Shown: piece after piece, positions 11,431 through 21,064 of the stretch
Numbering within the stretch: the stretch's first letter is position 1
Layout of the letters: every line of letters begins with the position of its first letter
From: Rutpela maculata
Taxonomy: Eukaryota > Arthropoda > Insecta > Coleoptera > Cerambycidae
DNA length: 64,000 nucleotides
Direction: 5' to 3'
NCBI GenBank assembly: GCA_936432065.2
Contig: OW386293.2
Coordinates: 97,299,795-97,363,794, forward strand
Notes under the pieces: generated by a model
What the model was told of the DNA's origin: nothing
Database searches by the model: none
The model's input: the letters and a program-made list of their open reading frames with translations, nothing else
Made by a program: the position numbers and the translations under genes

Positions 11431-12794
11431 AGTATTAGTTCATGAAACAAAGAAGCTACGTCAGGTGTTATCAATTCACTGAATATGTATCGTTTTTTAA
11501 ATCAAACGTTCAATACCAATTACCGTTTTATTGTGGAGAAGCAAAAGTTTAATTGTATACAGCAAACTGGTATTCAAAAGTTACTGATGAGTTTCTAAGT
11601 TCTGTCATATTGTTATATTTACATTTATAATTGGATTTCTTCGACAGGTTGTGTATTATAAAGAATTTCACCAAAACTGTACATGCATGACTTTTGAAAC
11701 TGAAAAGTTAACAAAACAAGACCACAATTGTAAGTGTAGAAATGTCAAAATCTGTTGAAATTGCGACGTAGGATTGTTAAGATTACGTTCACTTGTTCAA
11801 ATGAAAATCTGAAATAAAACTTTACCGTTTTTTCAAGGTAGATTGTCGGACAGAAACTGCTGCTTGGTACTTAAATTCGACTTGAAACAGTGATTGATCG
11901 CTTTGGAAAAAATATAATCTGATAATGCCCACATAAGTTTGATGTGGGTAACACCTTTAAATAAAATTACAGGAATACATGCTTGCACCGTGCGTTGACA
12001 TTTAACCATTGTCATACGAAACGCAATTTTTAAAATTATTATATTTAAAATCAACTATTTTGGCTGAACACCAATCTTACGCAAATGGCTCCTACCATGA
12101 GGCGGCCCAGATAAAACATGAGGCAATTTTCAGAGATCTCTTGGAAAAAATGTAAACCAATAGTCTACATACATCAAATGTATAAAATGATCTATAAAAA
12201 AATTCAAAGCATTGCATGTTTACCATGTATTTTCAAGTGGTATGTGTGATAATAAAATAGTCTGCTAGTGCTCGAACATAAGGATTTCAAAATATTGGCG
12301 ATCTGCCAACAACAGCAAACAAAAATCATATTGGGTGAGGCCCGAGGACGTGAAAAGCGAAAGGAAAATCGATATAGCCTTGTCTACGTCGGCGCTACGG
12401 CGCTTACAGCGTACGTTCAGGGGCGTGCGCGAGGGACGCCAAATGGACACTAAAAAATAATTGAGTCACTAGATGGAGCTATGGAGCGATAAGGAAGAAT
12501 GACTTAAAGAAAAAATGTAGGAAATGTTGTGGTTTTATAATCGCTCTACAAAATATCTTGGGGCGGTTGTTAATACTGGGCTATAAATCTAATATGCTTT
12601 GAGATCACTAAGTTTCTAGTCGAATATTCATAAATACAACTACTTGTCTTATAAAGAAACTTTTAGAATATAGTACAGTACCTAGAGGTAAAAAATATGC
12701 AAAACTTCGGAATAATGTCATATTGAATGGATTTCGTTCATTTTTGGCAGTATAATAGTGAGTGCTTCACAGAAAAGTTTCTATATTGTGCGGG
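11431..12794. other. Unassigned AT-rich interval with one GC-rich patch
   Basis: There is no supported gene. At 12335-12440 the base composition shifts to GC-rich with many CpGs (for example GTCGGCGCTACGGCGCTTAC), and frames are open on both strands for about 60 codons. This is more likely a repeat fragment or a short CpG patch than an exon. Confidence 0.35.
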
Positions 12795-13720
12795 GGCTTG
12801 CTAATTTACAGGGGACGGATGCCACCCACTCTCAGAGGGTGGCACTTAAAAATATATATATTGATTGGAGCTGAAGTAGAATCAAATTTTAAGAAGAAAA
12901 GGTTCTATGCAATTTTTCACATAAATTGATAGTTTTTAAGTTATAACGACTTCAAAATTGCGATTTTAGCTTAAAAAAAAAGTATTTCCAAGCGGCTTTC
13001 GTCAAGTATCTCGAAAATTATTACTTTATCGAAAAAATGTTACAGACCAATTACAGAAAGTACAAACTGAGAATTAATTATATTTTTTGTTTATTGATGT
13101 AGGATTAATAATTTCGGAGATATTTAAGTTTACATTTGGCATCCAAGTGTTCATAAGATAATTATTTAGAGTGAGAGTTAAATATCTCAGAAACTGTGAC
13201 ACCTACGTCAAGGATGCTAATAGGTAGAATAATATGCTATTAATTAGACTTTCAACTGTTTTTTATTTGTTTCTGTAGCATAAAAAACAAAGAAGTTATG
13301 ACCAAAGCAATGTGCGTCTACACATTTTTTTAATAACAACGTCGCCATTTTGTTACTGTAATTAGCCAGTAATTGAAAAAAAGGAATTTCAAACACTGTT
13401 TCTCATTAATATCTAGCATGACGTAGATGCAAATTTTCTGGTTTGTATACAGCACTTGCTTTAGAAAAAAATACAGTTTAAACTATAAAGGCATTTTCGA
13501 TAAAACGTATTTTTTTTTCCTTTTCCAAATATCTATACGACATAAGAAATAAAGAAGTTATGATGGAAAAATATGCGTATTTATATTTTTTTATATAAAA
13601 AGGTCGCCATTTTGTTACTCTAATTAGCCAGTAATTTAAAAAAATTATCTCAAATACAGTTTTTCGTTAAGACGTAGGTAGCATTACCTAGATTCTCAAA
13701 AAAAAAGTGTATAAATGACT
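12795..13720. repeat. Unclassified repeat with an internal tandem duplication of about 250 bp
   Basis: A small hairpin with GCCACCC / GGGTGGC lies at 12829-12845. Two related units follow, about 13255-13450 and 13505-13710. Each runs from AAAGAAGTTATGA through GGTCGCCATTTTGTTACT (CGTCGCC in the first) to AATTAGCCAGTAATT. Nothing coding is seen. Confidence 0.5.
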
Positions 13721-13849
13721 ACTGCATGAGATTTTCTATTAAAAAATGCCGCTACGTTTCGTAATAAAAAAAGAGAAAAAATATTCATCATCAGGTATAG
13801 CTCATGAGGCGCCCTCCACGGGTTGGCGTGATGTAATATACAAATTATT

Positions 13850-14076
13850 GTTTCTTAGCCTAAAAAATGTGTCCTTACCAAATTGCGAGAAGATCGGTCA
13901 AGAGGTAGTTGAGATATTGCAAAAAAAAAAAAGAAAAAAAATTGCAATTTTAACACCCTGTATCTTTTTCCACAGCAACAATTTACTAAAGCATGCTTGG
14001 TTAAATCTTCATATTTTGGTCCAAAGAATCTACCCTTGAACTATGGCCTGTTATTAATGGTCCACCAGTATATGTA
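13850..14076 (-). mobile_element. Solo end of a TIR element (family shared with 50337)
   Basis: The right edge reads CTATGGCCTGTTATTAATGG TCCACC and is the inverse of the sequence at 50337-50540. Shared blocks, in opposite orientation, include GAGGTAGTTGAGATATTGCA, AAAGCATGCTTGGTTA and the terminal TGGTCCACC. Only one end is present here, so this is a broken copy of a TA-target MITE-like family. Confidence 0.6.
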
Positions 14077-14120
14077 TTTACACTTATGTCTCTTACTTTT
14101 TACATTTTTTTTAGGTAATT

Positions 14121-14163
14121 AAATGTTTTATATAAGCTTAATGGCTTATATAAAACATTTAAT
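14121..14163. repeat. Perfect short hairpin
   Basis: AAATGTTTTATATAAGC is followed by a 5-base loop and its complement. Part of the stem is repeated just downstream at about 14170-14183. It may be the core of a decayed fold-back element. Confidence 0.6.
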
Positions 14164-14369
14164 AATAATATAAGCCATTAATATGGTATACTGCTGACCT
14201 GTCTTATCTACAATCTTAGCTGAAAAGATCAATAAACATATTTATTTCACTTCCATTTCTGATAACGGGACCACATACATAAGGACGGGACGTTGGAAAA
14301 TGCAGTAGTGCTGTCTTTGTCCCGTTATCTGATTGATTATATCTAATAGATACATTATGGTACGGGTGA

Positions 14370-15080
14370 ACAATTCCATTTATCTAAAAAATAGGCTCTC
14401 CGCAGGAGTTCCCCAAGGGTCCAAACTTTCTCCCATCCTTTATAACCTTTTCACCGCAGACATTCCTTCCTATCCAAATACATCTCTCCTACTATAAATA
14501 AATACTATTACGAAACTGAAAATAGACGGATATAACGTAAAAGAAGTAAATATTTGGGGGGGTCGCTCTTGACAAGAGGCTCTGCCTTGGTCTTCTCATT
14601 ACACAATCAATAAGCAAAGCGTATGGAGCTCTTAGTAAGCTTTACCCCCTCGTTAACAGGTGGAGTAAACTTACTATCGATAATAAACTAACCTTTTACA
14701 AGGTTATCTTTCGCCCCGTACTTTATACGGCTGTGTTATCTGGAATGGGGCTTCAGACACACAGCATCCAAGTTACGCAAAATAAGATTTTCCGCCTGGT
14801 AACTATTCACATCGCTACATCAGAACAGAAAAGCTCCATCGTATTGCTGAGATGCCGAGGTTCAAAGACTTAGGTAGAGAGACCTCCCAAAAGTTTTTCA
14901 CAACAAGGATCATTTAACACGTGACATTGCACACCATAGACTACAAAACACTATCCCAGATACGCAGAGCCTCCTCCACCAGAAACTCGACATATACCAG
15001 ACACGAAGACAATGACGAACGACAAAGACATAAAACATCCACTCCAACAAACATCCAGAATTAGAAACTTAAATTCGTTC
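14370..15080 (+). pseudogene. LINE ORF2 fragment, Jockey-like, catalytic segment lost
   Basis: The frame at 14393-14490 reads AGVPQGSKLSPILYNLF and then TADIPSYPNTSLL, a classic Jockey-clade RT block. The next recognisable segment, LDKRLCLGLLI..., begins at about 14570 and continues with SKAYGALSKLYPLVNR, a downstream RT thumb/connection region, to FKDLGRETSQKFFTTR at about 14890. The YADD-containing part that should separate them is missing, as in the 9.7-kb LINE. Frame changes occur near 14745 and 14800. The C-terminal tail ends at a stop near 15015 and the last bases to 15080 are its 3' UTR or later sequence. Confidence 0.8.
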
Positions 15081-17270
15081 CCCCCTTGAGAAATCATCCA
15101 CCAGGAAACCAGAAACACAGCAGTTAAACTTATTTAGTGATAAATTTTTAATACCATACCAAATACCAATTTCATAATATGACAAACCATTTTAAGCAGG
15201 TTTTTGTGAAGTAACTTTCCTGTATGATTATAAGAACATCCAGCTTATATTTTCCTATTTTCTTTAAGCAATGGGCTTGTTACCGATAATTATTTTTTTA
15301 TTATTTTTCATGGCATTCAATAGAATTCGATCATCTAGATAAAGCTGTTAAAATTTCAACTTCATAAGTATATCCAATCATTTGATATTCAATGTTAAAG
15401 ATTGAGTTCCAGTACAAAGCGCTTCGCAGACTCGTGATGTCATTCTGCATAAACACTACTCATTTTAACCAGCAATAAGATAAAACAGATATAATTTGAC
15501 AATCAAACGCCGTTTCCATAGAGAAACACAGTAACACCCGCCATATGCTTGGGGTATGTGCATAATATAACTAATAACATAACCTCAATTGTTATGTTTC
15601 TTAGGTTTATTCTCATTTTTAATGTTTGTATACTCATTTTTACCTTGGAGCCAAATTGGCTCCAAGCAAATATTTAAAAATTTACGCAAATAATTTTTCA
15701 ATATTATTGACTGATACAAATGGACTGCTAATTATAGGTTAGATTCCTAACCTGCAAAAAGTGTCTTATTTTATTGTGACAAACTATTTAAAACTTCATG
15801 AACATTACATTGAACTAGATTTTGGTTGAAAGTACAGGAACCAGGCAGAAATTTTAATAATAGTTATGTAATACTTGTAAATCTTAAGAAATATATATTT
15901 TTGAGGTTAGCTGTGAAGTCATTTTAAATCTCGACTGTCGCCTGATCAGCATCTGCAAAGTGACGTCATGCGAAGCTCTGCCCCGTTTTCGTGCTTTCCC
16001 ACTTTGGTAATTTATTTAAGGGCTTAAACGTCCTAACAAAAACCTAAAAATTTGGAAATTGTCTGAAAAAGTGTTCCACTTTCGATTTCTAAAATAAAAA
16101 AAAATGCTGAACGGGCCTATTGCATATTAAATTACAGCGCATTTAATCACAAGAGAAAGTACCATAATCTCTCTTAACCTGAGTAGTTGTCTAACGTCTT
16201 TCCTGGCATGTCATCAGCAATCCAAGGGCGCATCACGCCATAACGCGTTTGTTACGTTCTTGCATTATTTTATTGTACCCTGATATAAATGAAAAACATA
16301 TCAAATACCACCTTACTATGTATATACAAGATAAATAAAGTAATTTAATGATTAATGATTTATGATCGAAGCGTGCGCGAACATTCTTTGCAGTGAACAT
16401 CTGTACACTATGTATTACAATACATATGGTTCTAGCGTGCCATTTTGTTTCTTGGTTGTCGTTACATTTAAAATGTATTGAATTTCGTGAACTATATATT
16501 TCTACAGCTGCGTAGTTTTTGGCATGACACTTTTCACTAAGCTTTCTTTCGTGAAATATCTCATTAGATATCAGAAACATTCTATTTAAGCGCAAAACAG
16601 CAAAACTTTCAAACAGATTCAAATTTTAAATATTTTTCTTAAATGCAAGTATCAAAATTTGGTGCATATGTTAAAAATTATTATATAAGACGTTGTTTTC
16701 TGTCAATGGACGAATTTTCGTTCAATAGATGGAAGACAAGTTTTCTTGCAGAATTTGTCTCTTAGAAATAATAACGCCCTTCCTTTAAATTACTCCCTGA
16801 AACATTTATCTCTGCGCATGGAAGTTTTTTGACAGCAGAACGTGTGAAAGGTCAACTTGTCCTGAAGTTGCGCCAACAAGAAAAACAAATTAATAAAGGA
16901 AGTGTTTACTTTCGGAAAACATATTTTTTAGGAGCCCTCCGCCAGAACAGAGAGAGGAGGCCTCTCAAGTGAAACAAGTATTAAAGGGAAACTCTTATTT
17001 TCATTAAAGACTCGCCTTGCTCGAAGTCAATTAATTACCGGTAAACGAAAGAAAAAATAGAAAATTATTTAATACCTCAGGGAAAACACTTTTTAGGTAT
17101 TTGAGAAAATGTCCAGCAAATTAACAAGCTTTCGTATAACAGCATAATAAAACATAATTATTTAAAATGAAAAAATCGTTCGATATGTATATGAATAGGA
17201 TAAAAATATTAACCATATTTCAAAATCAACACTTAGTTAGTTTTCATAAAACATCAAAACACTACACTTG
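15081..17270. other. Unassigned interval
   Basis: No gene is supported. A short near-perfect hairpin lies at 15644-15666 (TTGGAGCCAA / TTGGCTCCAA). A 129-codon minus-strand frame spans 16233-16622; it has no family resemblance that I can see, ordinary AT-rich codon content and no recognisable domain, so I do not call it a gene. Confidence 0.4.
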
Positions 17271-17354
17271 ACTGACGTTTCGTCGACTAAGTAAGCATCA
17301 TCTGGAAACAACAAAAATATCTAGTGGCGAAATAAAAATATACCGTCAGCTGCA

Positions 17355-17880
17355 AGGCAAAGGCATTTGACATTATCAGTCATGCAAAATTTCTGAAAAA
17401 ATTAGAAATGTACGGAGTCCGAGGCTGTTCCTATAACTCAATAAAATCTTAATCTTAATCTTAATGTTAATAACAGACAACAATATGGTGTAACAAATAA
17501 TGAATGAAGCAAAGAACATGTGGCTACCACAAGGCACAGTTCTCAGCCCGGTACTTTTTATAATCTATGTAAATGATCTGTTTATAAATACTGATACTGA
17601 TGGTGCTAGTGTCTTAGCTCATGCTGACGATACAGTTATTTACGTTAGCGGTGATTCTTGGGAAAATATTTGATCAGAGTCTGGGCACGTATTACAAATC
17701 ATAAAAATATGATTGAATAGTAATTACAAGCTGATTAGGAACCGTTATTGTGCTTTTGTATAGCCGTTGATAACATATGGCATTTTGTCCTGGAGTAAAA
17801 CTAGTCTAAATAAAGTATTTGTCTATTAGAAGTTAGTTATTAAAACTATCCTGAAAAAAACAATACATTACTCAACTAAA
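17355..17880 (+). pseudogene. LINE ORF2 fragment with PQGTVLSP and ADD motifs
   Basis: At 17355-17450 the translation is KAFDIISHAKFLKKLEMYG, equivalent to the RT DxKAFD region. After an interruption (a short TTAATC repeat and stops at 17445-17510) it resumes at 17517 with MWLPQGTVLSPVLFIIYVN DL and HADDTVIYVSG, where the usual YADD reads HADD. A weaker C-terminal block follows (YGILSWSKTSLNKVF, 17775-17825). The order is correct for a CR1/Jockey-type RT. Stops and frame changes make it non-functional. The right side touches a Helentron-like copy. Confidence 0.8.
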
Positions 17881-17900
17881 ACTAGACTGTCTTATTGCCT

Positions 17901-18335
17901 TTGGTTCTTGTACACACACTAAATCACAGTTTTATTTTTTCACCCCCTTCAATAGTGGGTGGGGGTGGTAATGAGGGTGGCTAATGCCAAACATTTTTTT
18001 GAGACCTCAGCTTCTCTTATAAATACTAAATACCAATTTTTATTTGCTCCAATTTTCCCCCCCACCCTTCAACAGAACAAGATCAAAATATAATCTAGTT
18101 CCAGATCTCATTAAAATACATACTTACTTGTACCAAATTTCAAGTCAATATCTTAAACGGTTCCAGAGTAATCCTGCGCACAAAAAAGTTACAGATAGAA
18201 TGACAGACCGACAAACAGACAGACAGATTTTTTTTGTTCAAACTTAAAATCTCGACATGTGATGACATTGCAAACCTATTTAATAAAATTTTCATTTTTT
18301 TTTGCGTTACTATACTTCCACTGAATGTAGAAGTA
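17901..18335 (-). mobile_element. Helentron-like short element, family 1, copy C (partial)
   Basis: In inverse orientation this begins inside the element at GGTTCTTGTACACACACTAA and runs through the block ending CCACCCTTCAACAG, a (GACA)n tract at about 18195-18225, and the terminal CTTCCACTGAATGTAGAAGT hairpin at 18314-18335. The outer end with CAGCGGTTTTTT is missing. Confidence 0.75.
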
Positions 18336-18826
18336 ACTTTAAAAGTTTAAAAAAAATTTTTCTGGAAACCATTTTATATTTTCTTTGTGGTGAAAATGAG
18401 CAAATATTATTAGTATTATTACGTATATTTGATGAGGTCAAGAAATTAGAATTGCTTCATAAGTATTTAGTTACCAGTGTACTATACTATTTTTTGTACC
18501 TTAGAATACATGTTACTAGAAATATTAAAATTAGATATATGTATGTGTGTAGGGGTGCGAATGTGGTACGTATGTTTGTGTGAGTATATGTATATCATAA
18601 TACTTCTATAGATAATTAATTGATATAATTTATGGTTATCCTTGGTAATCTTTTGTCTATAAGACTATTTTATTTTATATAATTTGCACAGAGAGTCTAG
18701 ACTTTGCAAGTTTATTGGTTTATTTGGTTTATTATAATTTATTATAAATACTTTATATTTGCATTATGTACATAATATGATTTTTTTTTTCAGAAAAATC
18801 AACACATATTATCATCATTATTATTA
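18336..18826. other. Unassigned AT-rich interval
   Basis: Only AT-rich sequence is seen. The 93-codon frame beginning in the preceding repeat has no recognisable domain. Confidence 0.4.
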
Positions 18827-18828
18827 TA

Positions 18829-19236
18829 TACTGCCGTCCTAAGCCAAAAAGACGTATCTCAAGTTTTGGCCGAAATGCATATTTTTATACCTTAGGATAG
18901 CTGGAGCTATTTTCTATATATTTCCATAGCGAAATAAACGTATTTCAATCGTTAAGTATTTTTAAAGTGCTAACAAAGTTTGACGTATCTAAAAAAATAT
19001 GAGAAAACCTAAGCGATTTAGCCAATTAGACGTATCTCATTGTAAAAAAAAAACTAGTAACCTAATTAATATAAATTCATAACTACACCACTATTAACCT
19101 CTACATTAGTACAACTACAAAAAAAATATTAGTAAATATTTGAAAATATTGACGCGATTTCGAAAATTCAAAACATGCCTTATATCTCAAAACAGTGAAA
19201 CCTTGAGATACGTCTTTTTGACTTAGGAGGGCAGTA
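18829..19236. mobile_element. 408-bp TIR element (MITE) with TA target duplication
   Basis: The left end TACTGCCGTCCTAAGCC and the right end, the inverse of TACTGCCCTCCTAAGTC, continue as inverted repeats through GACGTATCTCAAG for about 36 bp. TA dinucleotides flank both ends (18827-18828 and 19237-19238). The word GACGTATCT recurs inside at about 18850, 18982 and 19029 in addition to the right terminus, so it could be a repeated protein-binding site. No coding sequence is present. A TA target suggests a Tc1/mariner-type source, which is inferred. Confidence 0.85.
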
Positions 19237-19318
19237 TAGGTAGTTTACATGATCCTTCGAGCCGTATTTAACACACACAATTTGAAAAAGTGTTAATTTG
19301 TATTTGTTTTCTCATAAA

Positions 19319-19765
19319 TTAGGCTTGTTGTGCTATCAGTGTTTGAAGAAAGGTAACAATAAGGTAAGATATCTTTTCCCGTTGATAAGTAACGCCGTAG
19401 GATATTTCAGCAGCGGCAATCCAAAACTTGTAATTGCGTGGAATGCCCTCCTCATTCACCGAATAAATGAGAAATAATTTACAAGTTGCCGCAATGCGAA
19501 TCCAGCCTTCTAAACAAGTGTCGTGATCTAGAAACAGAAGCGTGGATAAAAGGGGACTGTTTCTCGTCGAAATATTTAACTTGAGTTTGCAATAACTAGG
19601 TCTGTAATGTCCTCGTTCGATTTCATTGCTGAATTTTATAGCAAGTGTCTTTAGTTCCTTTGTAGAATGGGTGTAACAAAAAAGTATCGTCACAAAAATC
19701 TGGTGCATTAGAAATAACATAATGGGCACGATTAGGGAATGCAACTGGTGAAAATAATCACTCAA
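19319..19765 (-). CDS. Unrecognised 148-codon frame, doubtful
   Basis: This is the longest frame in the window that I cannot attribute to a repeat. It begins MSDYFHQLHSLIVPIMLFLMHQIF, split here as MSDYFHQLHS and LIVPIMLFLMHQIF, giving one hydrophobic segment near residues 10-30. A second lies near the C-terminus, with KISYLIVTFLQT. The layout vaguely recalls the C-terminal part of an insect chemoreceptor (a hydrophobic helix and a TYLhhLLQF-like end), but the diagnostic residues are not clearly present. No splice sites or neighbours support it. It may be chance. Confidence 0.15.
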   Translation of the reverse strand: MSDYFHQLHSLIVPIMLFLMHQIFVTILFCYTHSTKELKTLAIKFSNEIERGHYRPSYCKLKLNISTRNSPLLSTLLFLDHDTCLEGWIRIAATCKLFLIYSVNEEGIPRNYKFWIAAAEISYGVTYQREKISYLIVTFLQTLIAQQA

Positions 19766-20060
19766 TCTGATTACGTTTTGATTGTAGTCAATTGTTGTTA
19801 GTTCACTAAATGGTGTAAAAGGTGTTGCTAAATTCCACTACAGTTGAGTTATGTCAAAGAAAATTTTATGCTATCTAGTGAATATCGTAAAACGATTAAA
19901 TAAATTGATCCTTGGTGCATGCAATTTTGATTGATTCATTTATTTTGAAATACTTTTTGGAAGATGAAGTTAATCTGTTTGATGAAAAAAGTGAGGTTAA
20001 ATTTCACCGCTGACTACACCCAGCGTGAAATTTGCTGCTGACTATAACATCCAACAGTTG

Positions 20061-20610
20061 ACAATTGACGATTTGCACGAAAGAAAGTTTGGTAAAAAGT
20101 GTCTAGATTGGCATCACTGTATTTCACTGCACATGTTCACCAACTCGTTTAATTTCCAAACTTTGCAGCATTTAAATACCTATAATATAATAATCATAAC
20201 ATTGTTTTCATTATCTTTAATGTTAAACCTACTTCCACTGAATATAAATCATCTTTATTAGGTTGTTCTGTAGTCTACAATATTTAAAAAAATGTCGAAT
20301 TATGCAATTTGTCAAACACTGTTTCCAACTCTCAGTTTAGAAGAGTTGGCAGCAGTGATTGACAAATTGCATAATTCGACATTTTTTAAATATTGTATAC
20401 TACGAAACAACCTAATAAAGATTATTTATATTCAATGGAAGTAGGTTTAACATTGAAAATAATGAAGACAATGTTATGATTATTATATTATAGGTATTTA
20501 ATTGTTGCAAAGTTTGGAAATTAGACGAGTTGGTCAACATGTGCAGTGAATTACAGTGATACCAATCTAGATACTTTTTACCAAACTTTCTTTCGCGCAA
20601 ATCGTCAATT
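20061..20610. mobile_element. 550-bp fold-back (palindromic) element
   Basis: The left arm from ACAATTGACGATTTGC (20061) to about 20325 is repeated in inverse orientation from about 20345 to 20610. Shared blocks include AAGAAAGTTTGGTAAAAAGT, CACATGTTCACCAACTCG and AATGTCGAATTATGCAATTT. The loop of a few tens of bases at about 20320-20355 itself contains a small inverted AACTCT/AGAGTT. Arms differ by scattered substitutions and two small indels. Similar 78- to 86-codon frames occur in both arms (RKFGKKCLDW / RKFGKKYLDW) because the arms are copies; no known protein is recognised. Confidence 0.85.
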
Positions 20611-21010
20611 GGCACATTTTCAGCGTTGTCGTTTAGGGAACCACTGCTCGCAACTGTTGCCAACCGTTGCATTCCCTAAACGCACCCATTGATGGAGTGC
20701 TACGTCTGGAATTGTGAAAATCAAATAGCGTCGAAATTTATGTGATAACCATGCTGAATATTTATATTCGGTATATCACACAATAGTTAAGAAAAAAGAC
20801 GCAACTATGGGGTGGAACAGGATCCAAAAATACTAATTCTTGTCTGCTTCCAAGTCAGCACTTCAAGCACTAGACAGCCATAATTATAAGAAAGAATTTT
20901 AAAAATAGAGCAAACACTGGGTAGACTTGATTTGCATGTGTAAAGGGACATACAAGAGCAGTAAGTAATGAAGTCGTTGATACCATTCAAAAGGATCAAT
21001 AAATTTACCA

Positions 21011-21064
21011 GTGATTGAACCAGTCAACCGCTAATAGGAAACGTGAGCTGGGTTTAGACCGTCG
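21011..21064 (+). pseudogene. 28S rRNA fragment, left of the insertion
   Basis: GCTAATAGGAAACGTGAGCT followed by GGGTTTAGACCGTCG is the conserved eukaryotic 28S segment that lies just upstream of the sarcin-ricin loop region. The first 25 bases (GTGATTGAACCAGTCAACC) match less well. Everything left of 21011 is non-ribosomal, so the rRNA sequence is 5'-truncated. It continues at 23118 after a 2-kb insertion. Substitutions in normally invariant positions indicate a dispersed pseudogene rather than a working rDNA unit. Confidence 0.85.

Noticed and set aside
12265..12453. Overlapping frames on both strands in a GC-rich patch.
   Set aside because: Open frames on both strands follow from low stop-codon density in GC-rich DNA; no motif supports either.
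16233..16622. 129-codon minus-strand frame as a gene.
   Set aside because: No recognisable motif, no supporting neighbours, ordinary AT-rich composition; frames of this length occur by chance in 64 kb.
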